Part shown: positions 22,440 through 32,936 of the stretch, piece after piece
Layout of the letters: the number at the start of each line of letters is the position of its first letter
How positions within the stretch are numbered: the stretch's first letter is position 1
Assembly: GCA_024663395.1 (NCBI GenBank)
Contig: JANFAH010000016.1
Span: 372,001-436,000 of the forward strand
DNA length: 64,000 nt
Origin: Pisolithus tinctorius
Taxonomy: Eukaryota; Basidiomycota; Agaricomycetes; Boletales; Pisolithaceae
Direction of reading: 5' to 3'
Notes under the pieces: model-generated
The model's database searches: none
What the model saw: only the letters and a program-made list of their open reading frames with translations
What the model was told of the DNA's origin: nothing
Translations under genes and position numbers: made by a program

Positions 22440-24080
22440 GTACATTATGTGAAAAATGTTGCAAGGTGCACAGCTGCCAGAGGAAACCAGTCAGAAGTTT
22501 TCTAGAGGTAACATGGTTGTTTTACCCCAGGATGTGGCAGGTTTATGTCATGTGCTGCCACCTGCCCCCAAGGAGGTCAGGGACACTCTTTGTGTGGATT
22601 TCTGTGGCAGAAAATTTAAACCTAGTAAGGAGTCTATCATGCACTTTCCTCCCATGCTTGTATTGAGAATGAAGGTAGAGGTTATGATTAAGTTTCTTAT
22701 TGCTGAGAATCCATGGTACAAACTTTCAGGTGTAAGATTTGATTGTGAGGACTTGGACAACCTTCTTGTTGGGAGTGGTGATGCTTTTCCAGTTGAGGGC
22801 ATGCAAATTACTCATTTTCTGTCTTTGGTACCACATCTGAATGTGGACAGAGAAACTTGGGATGATTTGGGTGGTGATTTTGTGATGGAGAATGTAGCAT
22901 ACACCATGGGAGATCATTCTTCTCAAAGTTGCCAGAGCATGAAGGTGCAGGCAATGACACACATGCTTCATCATGGCCAATTCTTGAGTAACTCAACAGG
23001 ATCTGAGTTGGTTGCCAATACAGAGCCCTTCTGATGAATGTTTTATTTCCTCATCTGGATCTGTGGGGTACTGGCAGTTTCAACATGCCAGAGAGATCAA
23101 AGAACCAATGAATTTCTTTTGAGTGTCAGTTGAAAAACTTATTGAAACAAGTAGACTCCCCTTTTGTAGCAGACCCCACCTTTTCCTTTGTTTGTTGGAA
23201 TATCATTCAGAAGCATGATGCTGGAGAAAACATAACTTTTTCTATCAAATCCTCCTGTTGTGATGACCTTGCATCAGAATTATGTGAATTGTCAGTTACC
23301 ATCAATGCATTTGCCAAAAAGTGTCTGACAGCATCCCATCCAAAGGTAGTCTCTGCTGACAAGAAAAGGGTGATGCACTTGTTTCAGGAATTGACAGTGA
23401 TTTCCATGAAGTTATGTGGAAGTGCTGGGTACAAACATTGTTGTTGAAACAAAATCAGGTCATTGATGTGGATGTTTGGAACACCTGCCTTCTTCATTAT
23501 GCTTAATCCACATGATTTGACCAACATCCTTGTTGCACATTTTGGCAGACTTGGGGATGGGGAGTGGGGGATGATGTCTTGTTATCAGTGAGTGGATTTT
23601 GTGGCATTGCATCCTGCTGCTGCTTCCATTGCCTTTCATGAACAAATCCAGGGATTTGTAGATGTCATTCTTCATTACAACTGATGGCATGGATTATTTG
23701 GGAAATGTACAGCATACTATGGAATGGTGGAAGCTAAGGGTCAAGGGACATTACATTGTCATATGTTGGTGTGGCTGGTGGGGAATCCCAGTCTGGATCA
23801 CCTGAGGGTGAGAATGGATGATGATGTTGCATTTAAATCTTCCATCATTTGTTGGTTGGAAGACACCATTCAATGTCAGCTTCATGAAATGACCAACATT
23901 GTAGATGAGTGTGCTGAACTTCAACCACCATGTGATGATGATAACAAAGATCCTCATTTGCAACATCCTTCTCAAGTTGAGGATCTTGATGACAAGGTTT
24001 TTGCTATAGGATTCTGTGAGTTCATGAGCTGTTTAGCAGTAAGATGTAATTGGCATCAACACACCTCCACTTGTTATAAA
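22440..24080 (+). pseudogene. Helitron-like gene, middle part with HUH Rep motif
   Basis: Continuation of the gene interrupted at 7146. 22456-23034 has LPEETSQKFSRGNMVVLPQD, then VLPPAPKEVRDTLCVDFCG and IKFLIAENPWYKLSGVRF, the region preceding Rep in these proteins. 23130-23450 continues with FSFVCWNIIQKHDAG; 23460-23720 has TPAFFIMLNPHDLTNILVAH. The Rep HUH motif is GTLHCHMLVWL with the two histidines at 23754 and 23760, preceded by YYGMVEAKGQ. A metal-dependent rolling-circle nickase is the established role of this domain. The frame is broken several times and the copy stops at 24080, where an LTR-C fragment begins. The catalytic Tyr and helicase regions are not in the window. Confidence 0.78.
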
Positions 24081-24310
24081 TGTCATAGCTGTGCCCCAAC
24101 CCCAGCTGGACTTGGACTTGCTCTCACTCAGTCCAGTCTTGGCCTTGCCAATCCATTACCTCCAGTTAGTCTAGCATGGTTAGCACTGCTTTGCAGTGTG
24201 TGTTATTTCAGTTGAGCCTGACCTGGCCTCATCCCTGGTCCACCCTTGTTCTCTGTCCTGGTCTCCAGCTGTCTTGGTCATACATTACTGATACTGTTCT
24301 TACCAATCTA
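24081..24310 (+). repeat. LTR-C fragment (5' part)
   Basis: Begins TGTCATAGCTGTGCCCC inside the Helitron gene and follows the complete LTR-C for about 230 bp to CTTACCAATCTA. It then ends abruptly where DIRS-1 flank sequence begins. Truncated; no target duplication visible. Confidence 0.7.
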
Positions 24311-24558
24311 CGTGTTTGACTAGTTAGCTAGGGGGAAGGAATGTACAGAGATCAAGGGAGATAATCTAAAGGTATTCAGTGAAGTATGATATCACTAGGG
24401 GTGCTGCTTGAAAGGGACTGGGTGAAAACCAGTAGGTTTTCTGGCCTGAAGCCAAGACCCGAGTCATCAAGCTGAGCTGTGAAACCCATATCATAAGGAG
24501 TCAGTGATGCATCCAGTGAAGCTCGAGGCCTGGGAGAAAGGAGCTGTGGACTCACTTC
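24311..24558 (-). other. 3' untranslated end of DIRS-1
   Basis: No ORF of interest. Expected to contain part of the split terminal repeats of a DIRS element, but no partner sequence could be matched by eye. Confidence 0.4.
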
Positions 24559-25845
24559 CTACTGTACTGGGGGGAGTATGTATCCTTTGAGGGCATTGAG
24601 TAGCTCTGGTTTGGATTGTAGGAAAGGAGCAAGCACCAGAGTGTGGTGTCTAAGGTAGATGGTGAAGGAATCCCCTGACCAGCGACCCATGGTCTTCACA
24701 ACATCGAAAGGGACTCCATTCAGTAGGTAGAAGAGCATGCCTCTGATGCGAAGGCTGTGGCCCTTGAGATTTGGCAGACCTGGGTGGGATTTGGCTACTT
24801 TTGCTATTGTTCTAGTTACTTTGGCCTTGGATAGGGGTCTGATGCTGTGAATGGGGTGTTTCCAGGTGAAGAGGTGTGCATCATTGGTAGCTGGGTTTAA
24901 GTGGATGTGATTTTGTAGGGCTTGCATGGGGTCTGTGATGGGGTTGTCTTGAGGGGCACATTGAACCATCTTGCCTTTGATTGAGCACTTTGTGGCTGGG
25001 AGGTTGAAAACCATTACTGGGAGGCCTTGATGATTGTGCACAAGACAGTAACTTGCTCTGGATATGTGTTTTGTCAGATCAAAACTTCTGATGGAGGGTA
25101 CAGTGAATTCTCCTAGTCTGGTGATGCAGTGGAATGTTATTACTATGCATGCATATGTTGCTGCATCACATGGGTCATCTTTGTTTAAAATGCCATGGAG
25201 AAGTTCAAGGGTGTCTGTGGTGAATGGAGCTCTGCAGGGACGTTTAGGGGAGGCAGGAGCTAGCCTTGTGGCGCCCTCTAGGATGGCTTTGTACTCTCTT
25301 TTGTTGATGTCCCAGGTGCATCTGTGCACAATGTGCCATGCTCAGATACCTGCTGCATAGTTCACAGGGGTGGAACCTGAGTGAGCTCTGGTGCAGCTCA
25401 CTAGGAATGCTGAGAGTAAGTCTGATGAAATCAGACACCTAGCGCTGTCTGGAATGTTGTCCATGTCACAGAAAACATGGTAGACTAGTAGGCTTGTCCT
25501 GTAGAGTTCTTTGGTAGCTTCTGTCCAAGAAGCGCTGATTATGCTTGTTATTTGGTGTATGATCTCTGCTGAGAGTTGTGCAGAGGATGCTGCTTCTGGT
25601 GTTGAGGAGGCCGGGCACCAGCTGAGTAGCCTATCTCTGGTGAGACAATGTGGATGTGGCCTGAGGGATGAGGGGGCTGGGGTGAGGTGGGGGTGATATG
25701 GCCTTGGGGCAGATGTCTGTGTGGGGTCTGTGTCATTTAGCAGTGTGTTGAACTTATCTGCCTTGTTATTCGAGGTGTGTGATGGCTTTTTTGACAAGTT
25801 CATTGATGAGCTGTCAGTGGGAGGAGAGATTCCTCTCTGCCTCAT
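24559..25845 (-). pseudogene. DIRS-1 tyrosine recombinase
   Basis: The N-terminal SAM-like arm is read from about 25620 (IHQITSIISASWTEATKELY, then LISSDLLSAFLVSCTRAHSG). After a one-base slip at about 25335, the catalytic domain follows to the stop near 24559. Tyrosine-recombinase residues are in order: Arg in TRLGEF (about 25119), H-x-x-R in GHSLRIRG, Trp in GRWSGD and the candidate nucleophile Tyr in TIYLRHH (about 24660). The family cuts and rejoins DNA through a 3'-phosphotyrosine and inserts circular cDNA. All catalytic positions appear present; only the slip breaks the gene. Confidence 0.85.
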
Positions 25846-25851
25846 GCTGTC

Positions 25852-26397
25852 TCATGATACAGTTGATGGCCTGGGCAGGTTGGAGTGCATAGTAGCCTTC
25901 TTGGCACACTCATTGTTCAGCTGGTAGGATAGGGGCATCAAAGTTGACAACAAATTGGCAAAGGTAGCTAGGGATGGGGAGAGGAGGGAGGATATGTCTA
26001 GGGTCTCCATAGATGCCTCTTGATGGCTGGCCTGCTGGGTTGTCACCACTTTGAACATACACTGTTTGGATGCTAAGCAGGTTAGAGCTGGAGTCATGGA
26101 TGAGATTGTGTATATGCTTGAAGATTTCATTGACTTCTCTGTTCCAGTGTCTGCCTGTCCACCACCCTTCCATGATGCCAGTGTTGTCGCTGTATATGAT
26201 GATGTGGGTTGGGGAGGATAGGATTGTGTTGATCATGCTGATGAGGAATTCGAAGCCAATGGCTTCTGCCCAGCTGATGTTACATTTGGATCCTGCTGAT
26301 TTCCAGCCTGGGATGAGGTGCCAGGCCCTCCATTTTTTTCTGATGATGATTCCAATGCTGAAACCAGAGCTAGCATCTGAAAATGCTTGGAGGTCTA
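25852..26397 (-). pseudogene. DIRS-1 RNase H-like domain
   Basis: Minus strand from 26397: LQAFSDASSGF, KWRAWHLIPGWKSAG, SWAEAIGFEFLISM, then IIIYSDNTGIMEGWW and a C-terminal VQSGDNPAGQPSRG. The Asp residues in SDAS and YSDN and the NPA motif are those of RNase H in DIRS pols. Its 5' side is cut at 26397 by the Gypsy insertion, and DIRS-2 (60144-60845) supplies the uninterrupted comparison. Confidence 0.82.
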
Positions 26398-27327
26398 CTC
26401 AGTGTCACACACCAAAGGTGTTGTGGACATGGTTACAGCTGACTCTGCCTAACTCGTCGACGGGTTGCACACAATGCCCATGCCATGCAGATGAAGACTA
26501 AAGGCCTCATGTGTAGAAAGACTGCCAGATGTGAGCAGCCATCCTTCACACAAGAATGAGTCATCAGTGATAAAGAGAAAAGAGGAAGCAAGTTAAGCAT
26601 GCATTAAAGGTTTTTAGTGCCTGTGTATGGCATTCTGGTTTTCATCATATCTCCACCATTTCCAAAGATATTGACTCCATTCTCACACTCACTTAAAGTG
26701 CTCAGCCATGCGATTCTGCCTTCCAAATTTGGAGAGGATCCTTGCACCCTACACATTTCTACAGCACTCCATCCATCAGACACTCATTTTGCTAAGTCCA
26801 TCAATCATGGCTGCCTCTTTGTTGATTGTCTCACTTGTCTCATTTTCCAGAGACAGTGGCTATGTATATCTGCCAGGCATTCCCACCAGCTTCTATCCTG
26901 AAGCCCCCTGGTTCATCCCATCATTGTCAGCCCCATCTCATCCCATGCAGCTTGGTCAGCATGTTCTCCTTGTCAGTATGACTTCCAGAAGGATGTTCTT
27001 TGGTCACCTCAGGTCTGTCACTCAGTTAGAAAGGTCTTATGTGGTCATTTCAGTCTCCCCAGTTGATGAAGCATATGGATTGTTCCTCCCTGCTCACTGC
27101 ACTGTCTTTATTCCAGTCTTGTCCATCATTCTTCCCACATTGTGACAGCTGCAGCATAATCTACTGTTCTCCAGCCTCCCTGATCGCATCCATGATGAGT
27201 ATGACATGCATCTTGCCTTCCTACTGCAAGATCCAGCAGAAGACATCCCCCCTTCTCCTCCTCCATCAGAGCCCCGTTCATGAAGTTTTTGTTAACTTTG
27301 CTGAGAGAATGGAAGGGTGGGAGATGT
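26398..27327 (+). pseudogene. Gypsy remnant inserted in DIRS-1: probable pol C-terminal region
   Basis: One frame stays coherent from about 26710 to 27290 despite stops: YLPGIPTSFYPEAPWFIPS, LGQHVLLVSMTSRRMFFGHL, SPVDEAYGLFLPAHC, then HLAFLLQDPAEDIPPSPPPS. The last stops are TGA, consistent with CGA. A purine-rich tract (GAAGGGTGGGAGA) precedes the LTR at 27328 like a polypurine tract. I take this as the 3' coding end of a Gypsy-type element, but no RT or integrase is present and the assignment rests on position next to the LTR. Confidence 0.4.
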
Positions 27328-28253
27328 GATCACTTATGCTCCCATTGCCCCACAGACCCCTAACACCCTAGCCCCCTTTGATGCCTGACTCATGCCCTTC
27401 AATTCTGGAATTAATACTTCCTTATCTGGAAACACTGTCCGTCTGTCATGCCATCTTTGGATCTAGAGATGTCTCTGCTGAGATCTGACTTGCATTGCCA
27501 CCCCCTAATGTGATATCAGTGCGCTTACTCAGTTTCTGACTCCATTTGACTCATTTTGTGATATTTTGACTGTCCTTGACTCGTTCATTGCCAATACTTA
27601 CCAATCTTCTTTGCTTGCTTACTTTTCATTTCTCACTTACTCATCATGATTACCCAGTCCTTACTCATTACTTACCAAGTGTTTGTGCCTTGTTTGTCAC
27701 AAGCTGTGCTCCCCCCACAGTATATAAACCCCCATGTACTTAGCTACACCCCAAGTGAACCAGAAGCCATTCACTCAGCAGTCGGTTCAGTGCCTATCTC
27801 GTCATCGACAGTCAAGGCTCATTCAGAAGAGTCTAACTGTCCCCATTCATCATCCTAGGTAGTTGAGGCTCCATTAAGGGTCTATCTACCTTCATTCATT
27901 ATCTGAAGTATCATCTGTGCTTTGTTAGCACATCTGCTTAGTCATCCATCCACTCCTGTGTAACTCAACATCGACTTGCACCAGGAGCACATCCTAAAGA
28001 TCATCACACCAGAGTACTTTCGGCTGAATACCTTCACTCTATTCAGCATCTCCCTTCCAGTCATCATCCATTCATCTACTCCTGTGTAACTTGTCAATGA
28101 CTTGTGCCAGGAGCACTCTACTTGAAGTCCCCCCCCCCACATCAGGTTTTTCTGCACTCCAGGTTCTGCAGAGGCACACCACCACTCACACATCATTTGT
28201 CTTTTGTGTTGGTTTTGGTTTGTTTATACCAGCTTTCCACACTTTGACTCACA
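27328..28253 (+). repeat. LTR-F (3' LTR of the Gypsy remnant)
   Basis: From TGTGATCAC after the purine tract to TTTGACTCACA, with TGTGA/TCACA inverted ends. The 3' ~640 bp match 50217-50858 in reverse orientation. It contains a TATA-like CAGTATATAAAC (27718) and an internal partial duplication (TCCATTCATCTACTCCTGTGTAAC-type blocks at 27948 and 28067). The 5' boundary is less certain. Confidence 0.65.
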
Positions 28254-29600
28254 TTGGGTGGGAGGGGGAAGCAGTGGGCATTGGACTTTCCCTTCCTGCA
28301 GTGCGCTTGTCCACCATTCGAGGTCTGTTTGGCAGTGTTTGTCTGGCCTGTGAGGTAAGAAAGGCTTCAGTGAGCAAACTGTGATCATGCACTCCAAGCT
28401 GGTTAGGTACATGCATCCTTGAGGAAGCAAGGAGGAGGCAGGCAGAAGCTTGCTGTACAGCTCCTGTACATCTTGTAGCATGTGTACCTGTCATTTGTGC
28501 CATTCATGAATGGCTTGTAGATATTTGGTAGTCTTGTTTTTGCTCAAGGTCACCACCCAGTGCTGTAGATCCCATAGGAAACTGATGTATATCATGGAGT
28601 GTTGGAAGCTCTGATCTTTTTCTGCCTCCCAGGGAATGCTGAGTTCTCTAGAGAATCACGTCAATGTCGTCGAAATTGTATGTGAAGGCTGCATTGTGCT
28701 TAGATCTAGGGGTGTTGGCCAAGTGATTGGTTAAGGGGTGGCAGCAGTCTTCATTGAACTCTTCGAAGGATCCATCTTCATGCATGACACCTTTGAAGAA
28801 GACTCTGCTGCCTGATTGCTGAAGGCCAGCTGGGGCTATCTGTGTGTTCCATTGTTGTCTGGAGGCATTGTATTCTTGTAGGTACTGTTTTTGTATTCTG
28901 ACAAAGAAATGGTCATCTACCCATTTGTTGAGTGGGCCAATACCCTGGCTCCTAAAAATCTCAACTTCCATGTCTGCTATCCTTCCATACATGCCTGCCA
29001 AGGGTGAAGCACCAAAGGCTAGGCACGTGCCTATGCATGCCTGCATGTCGGAGATCCTCACTACAGCTGCTGGCCATTGGGATGGGTGGAGGGGGATGGT
29101 TCGATAAGCTTCTGCTACATCACGTGTGGCTGTTTCAGACCCTGGTGGGAGTCTGGAGACCAGTAGGAATATGATGGAGAATTTGCCCCATGTGCATGGG
29201 AAGTTTTCTGTGGATATGGAAGAATTGATGGAGGGGTTAGGGTGGTGTGGCGTCAGTGACAGGGGGAAAGAAAAATTCTGAATTAGTCGAAATTTGCCTG
29301 GTTTATCTGGCTTTAGGATCAGGGCTAGCAGTGAGGATTGGAAAGGTCTGATCAAGGACTGCAGTTCATTAAAACCAAAAGGGCCAATGAACCTCCCTTT
29401 GGTTATCTCTTTATTAACAATTTCTTCGAACTTATCTTGGTATGTATTAATGGAAACTTTATTAGGAGGGGATTGGGTATGTGAAATTGGGGGGAAATCT
29501 ATTAAGAAACTATGTCATAAGCCTTCTGGTATCAATGCGAAGCACTGAGGGCAATGCAAGCCTTGAAGGGCTCGCTCCCAGGCATCTGCTTTATATGGGG
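28254..29600 (-). pseudogene. DIRS-1 reverse transcriptase
   Basis: From about 29600 (TPYKADAWERAL) to 28254. Conserved RT blocks: PGKFRLIQNFSFPL, then PPGSETATRDVAEAYRTIPL with the first catalytic Asp, CLAFGASPLAGMYG and the active-site equivalent NKWVDDHFFVRI (about 28905-28940). This is the VDD form used by DIRS pols instead of YxDD. The thumb region continues below 28640 (LLPASSLLPQG) to where the Gypsy insertion starts. A stop near 28648 and frameshifts inactivate it. Confidence 0.85.
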
Positions 29601-31212
29601 TGCAGGGATGGAGCCATCTGCGCTCAAGGGCATTTGCTAGTGCTGTGAGTTGCGAGTCTGCAGCCAGAGCAGAGGTGCATGGAGTCATGCCACTCTGAGC
29701 AGCCTTCTTCGCATTGCCATCTTGGGCAGAGGTGGAGGCCTTTCCTGGAGTAGAGGACCCTGTGTACATGCTCTGAGAAGGTGTCATGCTTGTTGTCCCA
29801 TGTGCGGGGGGCTTGGCATTTGATGACTGGGATGTTGTGACACTCTCTGCTGAGGCAAACTGTGCAGACCAGTAGGGGGCCTGAATCTGGCTGGCTCATT
29901 GGGGTCTGAAAAGGTCTGTACCTTTTGTTGGAGTCTCCTGGGGCACTGGTGGGGGATTGTTGGCGCTTGGTCTGGGGGTAAGCTCTGGATGTCATTTGGT
30001 TGCTGAGTCTGGTGTTATATCTGCCAGTGATCTGTGGGTAGGAAAGGAGGGGGGGGGGGGGGCATGTAGCCATTTTGCCCAGTATGCAAGTGTGTGGGCA
30101 TGTAGCCATGTGGGGTAGTGGGGTGAAGGCATGTAGCCATTGGGGTTCAATGTGTAATTGACTGGCAGAAAGGTGTGTAGCCCAAGAGTGATCCAATGTG
30201 TAATCGGGTGAGGTGAGGTGTGGGAGGCACATTGACTGTGTTCAGTGTCATAGCCTGGGGCCAATGCCATGGGAGGGGGAGGGGGGAGGGCATGTAGCTA
30301 ATGAGGAAGCAGTATTAGAGGGGGAGGACAAAAAAAAAGGGGGGGGGAAAGGGGAAGGAGCAAGTGATTGTCAGTGGTGCTGCTCTTTGTGCAATGGTGA
30401 GGTGAGAGGGAGGGCTGACCTGTTTCAGGGACTCCAGTTCCATGACCTGTGCTGAGTGCACTAACTCATCTCTGATCTGGGCTAGGAGTATGTCGTTGAT
30501 GTGCATGATGTTGAAGGACTGTTTGGTGTCTAGTGTGTCGTGCCATCTTCTGCATACTCTGGCTTGGTAGACGAGCAAGGCTCTCTTGCTAATCTCACAA
30601 TGCCCATGTCTCCAGGGATGGTTTTCGAGTGCTAGCCAGAATTTGACATGGTTGCTGATGTTGTTGGCCTCCCAGTTGTTCTCCTTCATAGCATTGGCTA
30701 GCCTGTGGGTGGCCTCTGAGAATTCCTCCCAGGTGAGGTCTTTGTCTTTGGTGACTGTGCCCTTTGCTTGGGCCGATGCTAGGGGTATGAAGGAGTGAAG
30801 GCCATCTCCCATCTGGAGGAGGGTCAAGGCATCATCGTCTGTTAAGCAGATGGTCAGCTCTGTGTCACATAGACCTTTGCTTGTGAAGTAGTAGAGCTCA
30901 ACAAAATCCACTTTGTGGAGTCTGTGTGCTGCAATTTGGGAAGGGATGATGATGGGGTCTGCCAGGACTATGGCATACTTGCAATGGTACTTCTTCTTCT
31001 CTTCCTGTAGTGCTTTCTCTCACTCTCTCTTGCTCTTCTTCTTCTAGCCTTGCCTTCTCCGCAGCTTCTTGTTGTTCTTGGAGGATTTGGCAATCCCATT
31101 CTTCTTTTTCTAAGTCATTGTTTAGTGTCCAGTAGAGAGCTAGCTGGGCTGCTGCTACATCGTGGTGATCTGGTTGAACTGCTAAGTGAGGGTTGTTAGT
31201 TGGTTTGGGCAT
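29515..31212 (-). pseudogene. DIRS-1 gag-like protein
   Basis: Starts MPKPTNNPHLAV at 31212. A charged coiled coil (EQQEAAEKARLEEEEQERV, about 31110-31030) is followed after a frameshift by a helical block (LTWEEFSEATHRLANAMKEN, ENHPWRHGHCEISKRALLVY, to about 30420), then a GT donor. The C-terminal part (29990-29624) is Cys/His-rich: CTVCLSRECH and CSEWHDSMHLCSGCR. The pol frame overlaps this end by at least 100 bases in another register (SQLTALANALERR). The interval 29990-30330 is a low-complexity GGCATGTAGCC-rich stretch, probably intronic, including a run of about 14 G at 30049-30062. Confidence 0.7.
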
Positions 31213-31374
31213 AGCAAAGAAATGAGAGACTAGTGTGCAGCTCAGCTGAGCCTTGAGGCACAAGTGGGAGTGCTAAGAAGAGAGGCAACAAGCTAACTGC
31301 ATTCCCATGTGTAGACTATATTCTCCATACACTACATGCCTTCACTACTGAGAATTGCCATCATATTAGCAATC
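31213..31374. other. DIRS-1 upstream flank, no gene
   Basis: Short leader before the gag start, then the junction to an LTR-C fragment. Nothing recognised. Confidence 0.4.
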
Positions 31375-31512
31375 TTTGCAAGACCAGCATTACTGGTCTC
31401 TGTACTATAGTTTGTCTCTAGTATATAAACCTGTAGATACTTGGCCTGTACCTCTTCAGTCTGAAATCAAACAAGTCTCCTCTGATATCCCTGTCTTGGC
31501 CTTGGACATGGA
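31375..31512 (+). repeat. LTR-C fragment (middle part)
   Basis: Matches the complete LTR-C from TTAGCAATC through the hairpin-like AGACCAGCATTACTGGTCT, CTAGTATATAAAC and CAGTCTGAAATCAA to CTTGGCCTTGGACATGGACT. Both ends are missing. Confidence 0.7.
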
Positions 31513-31519
31513 CTGCAAC

Positions 31520-32101
31520 TGTCATGTCCATGCATTCATCCTGTGTCCTCACTAACTCCACACCCTTTTCTGCTGGTCATTTGCTCACTCTGCACCAACT
31601 CTGCCCACCTTCTATTGTATACAAACTATCTCCACTCCAACTGCTGTAGGACTTGTACTGCTCTTCAACCAGACTGTGTGGACTGCTCTCTGAGGAGTCA
31701 TGTGACTACCCTTTGGACTTCTCCCTGACAGTGTGCAGTCAGGTACTCCACAGCACACACACCACATGGTCCAGCACCTGGACTGTTTCCTTTTTGGGAT
31801 GTTCAGTGTTACCTGTTCATATGTCCTCCATCTACCCTTCATTTGTCATCTAGGAAGTTTTACTTGAAAATTTATGAGTCTCCATATGTCAGTTCTGATT
31901 CCAGTTACTGTACCTCTGTAGTGGTATAAAAGCATGTATTGTACTCCACTGTTCTTCAGTACAAATATTGACTTAGTTCCTACTCCCTCTGTCTCCATCT
32001 TCTGTCTGTCAGAGTTGCCTCCAACTTTCTGTCTATACTCTCCCTCTGAAACATGAGGGCTGAGATTGTGCAAGGGGGTAGCACACAAGCTAAACCTGAC
32101 A
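31520..32101 (+). repeat. LTR-E copy 1 (582 bp)
   Basis: Begins TGTCATGTCC and ends AAACCTGACA, with a full-length, closely similar copy at 49635-50215. A TATA-like GTGGTATAAAAGC is near 31922. The flanking five bases (GCAAC and CCCTC) do not match. It may therefore be one LTR of a longer, otherwise lost element rather than a clean solo LTR. Confidence 0.75.
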
Positions 32102-32647
32102 CCCTCACTCCACTCCACCTTTGTCTCAGTGGACTTTGTTCCTGCCAACACTCCACCAGTTGGAGTTCTGTTCCTTCATGTTGGACTTGCTTCCAAACCC
32201 TTCTCCAGACCTTGTCTAGCATCAGAGTTGGTTGGAGTAGGCCTGGACGTAACAGTATATTTGTACTCACACTTGTATGATCTTGTTTTCTGTCTTCTGA
32301 AAAACTTACACCATTATAAAAACTTGAGCTCAGTCCCAGAGAGAGGTCACTGAGAACCTCACTGCAGTGCTAGCTAATCCATGTTGACTCCCTTCCATTG
32401 TTGAACAGTTCCAATCCTTCTCTGCTGTGGGGAGCAGGTATCTGCTACATAGTATGGGAATGTGGGCTCCAGCCTAGGGACATGTGATCTGAAGGGGTGA
32501 GTTCAACCCAAGGGGAGTTGCTCTAGCAGTAGGAGGGTGATAGGAATGAATGCAACTGAGTCATGCAAGTCACTCAACCTGTAAATGAAAAGCACAATGG
32601 ATTAGGGAGTGTGCAGGCCTCAAGCCTGCCTAGGAATCTGTCAGAAT
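32102..32647. other. No gene recognised
   Basis: Follows LTR-E copy 1 directly and may be leader sequence of that Gypsy-like element. No gag or pol motif was found, and the ORFs present are short. Confidence 0.4.
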
Positions 32648-32936
32648 TGTTCAGATATCCACTTTACTGAGGCCCTTGTGCCCAGTGTAAGAGACTATAT
32701 TCCAGTAAATACTACAGGAGACATACCTTGTGCCCAGTGTAAGAGACTGAAGAAAATAACACTGGGCACAGAGCAGTAAGTACACAAGAATGATAAACAA
32801 ATGTAAATAATAAATAAAAGCAAACCAAGGACACTTAGAGCGAAGCTAAGTGTCCACTACAAGTCTGTAGAGTGAGAAGAGAACATAATAAAGAATAAAA
32901 TGCGAAAATGAGGTGCACAGGCACCACATATGAACA
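32648..32936 (-). repeat. LTR-A, 3' LTR of Copia-4
   Basis: 289 bp, TGTTCAGATA to ATATGAACA on plus. The next plus-strand bases, CTCCCCCCTGAATG, are on the minus strand a polypurine tract (CAGGGGGGAG) immediately before the LTR. This identifies it as the 3' LTR of the minus-strand element to its right. Confidence 0.88.

Larger units (their letters stand above)
24311..31212 (-). mobile_element. DIRS-1: tyrosine-recombinase retrotransposon, degenerate
   Basis: DIRS-like element on the minus strand: Gag start at 31212, Gag to about 29515, RT (29600-28254), RNase H (26397-25852), tyrosine recombinase (25845-24559), then about 250 bp of untranslated sequence to 24311. Gypsy remains (26398-28253) interrupt it between RT and RNase H. 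This order, and a recombinase instead of an integrase, defines DIRS elements. Terminal repeats were not resolved. It is less CpG-decayed than the KDZ element but still frameshifted. Confidence 0.82.

Noticed and set aside
30049..30062. Poly-G run as a G-quadruplex regulatory element
   Set aside because: A single homopolymer in low-complexity, probably intronic DNA. It may also be a sequencing artefact.
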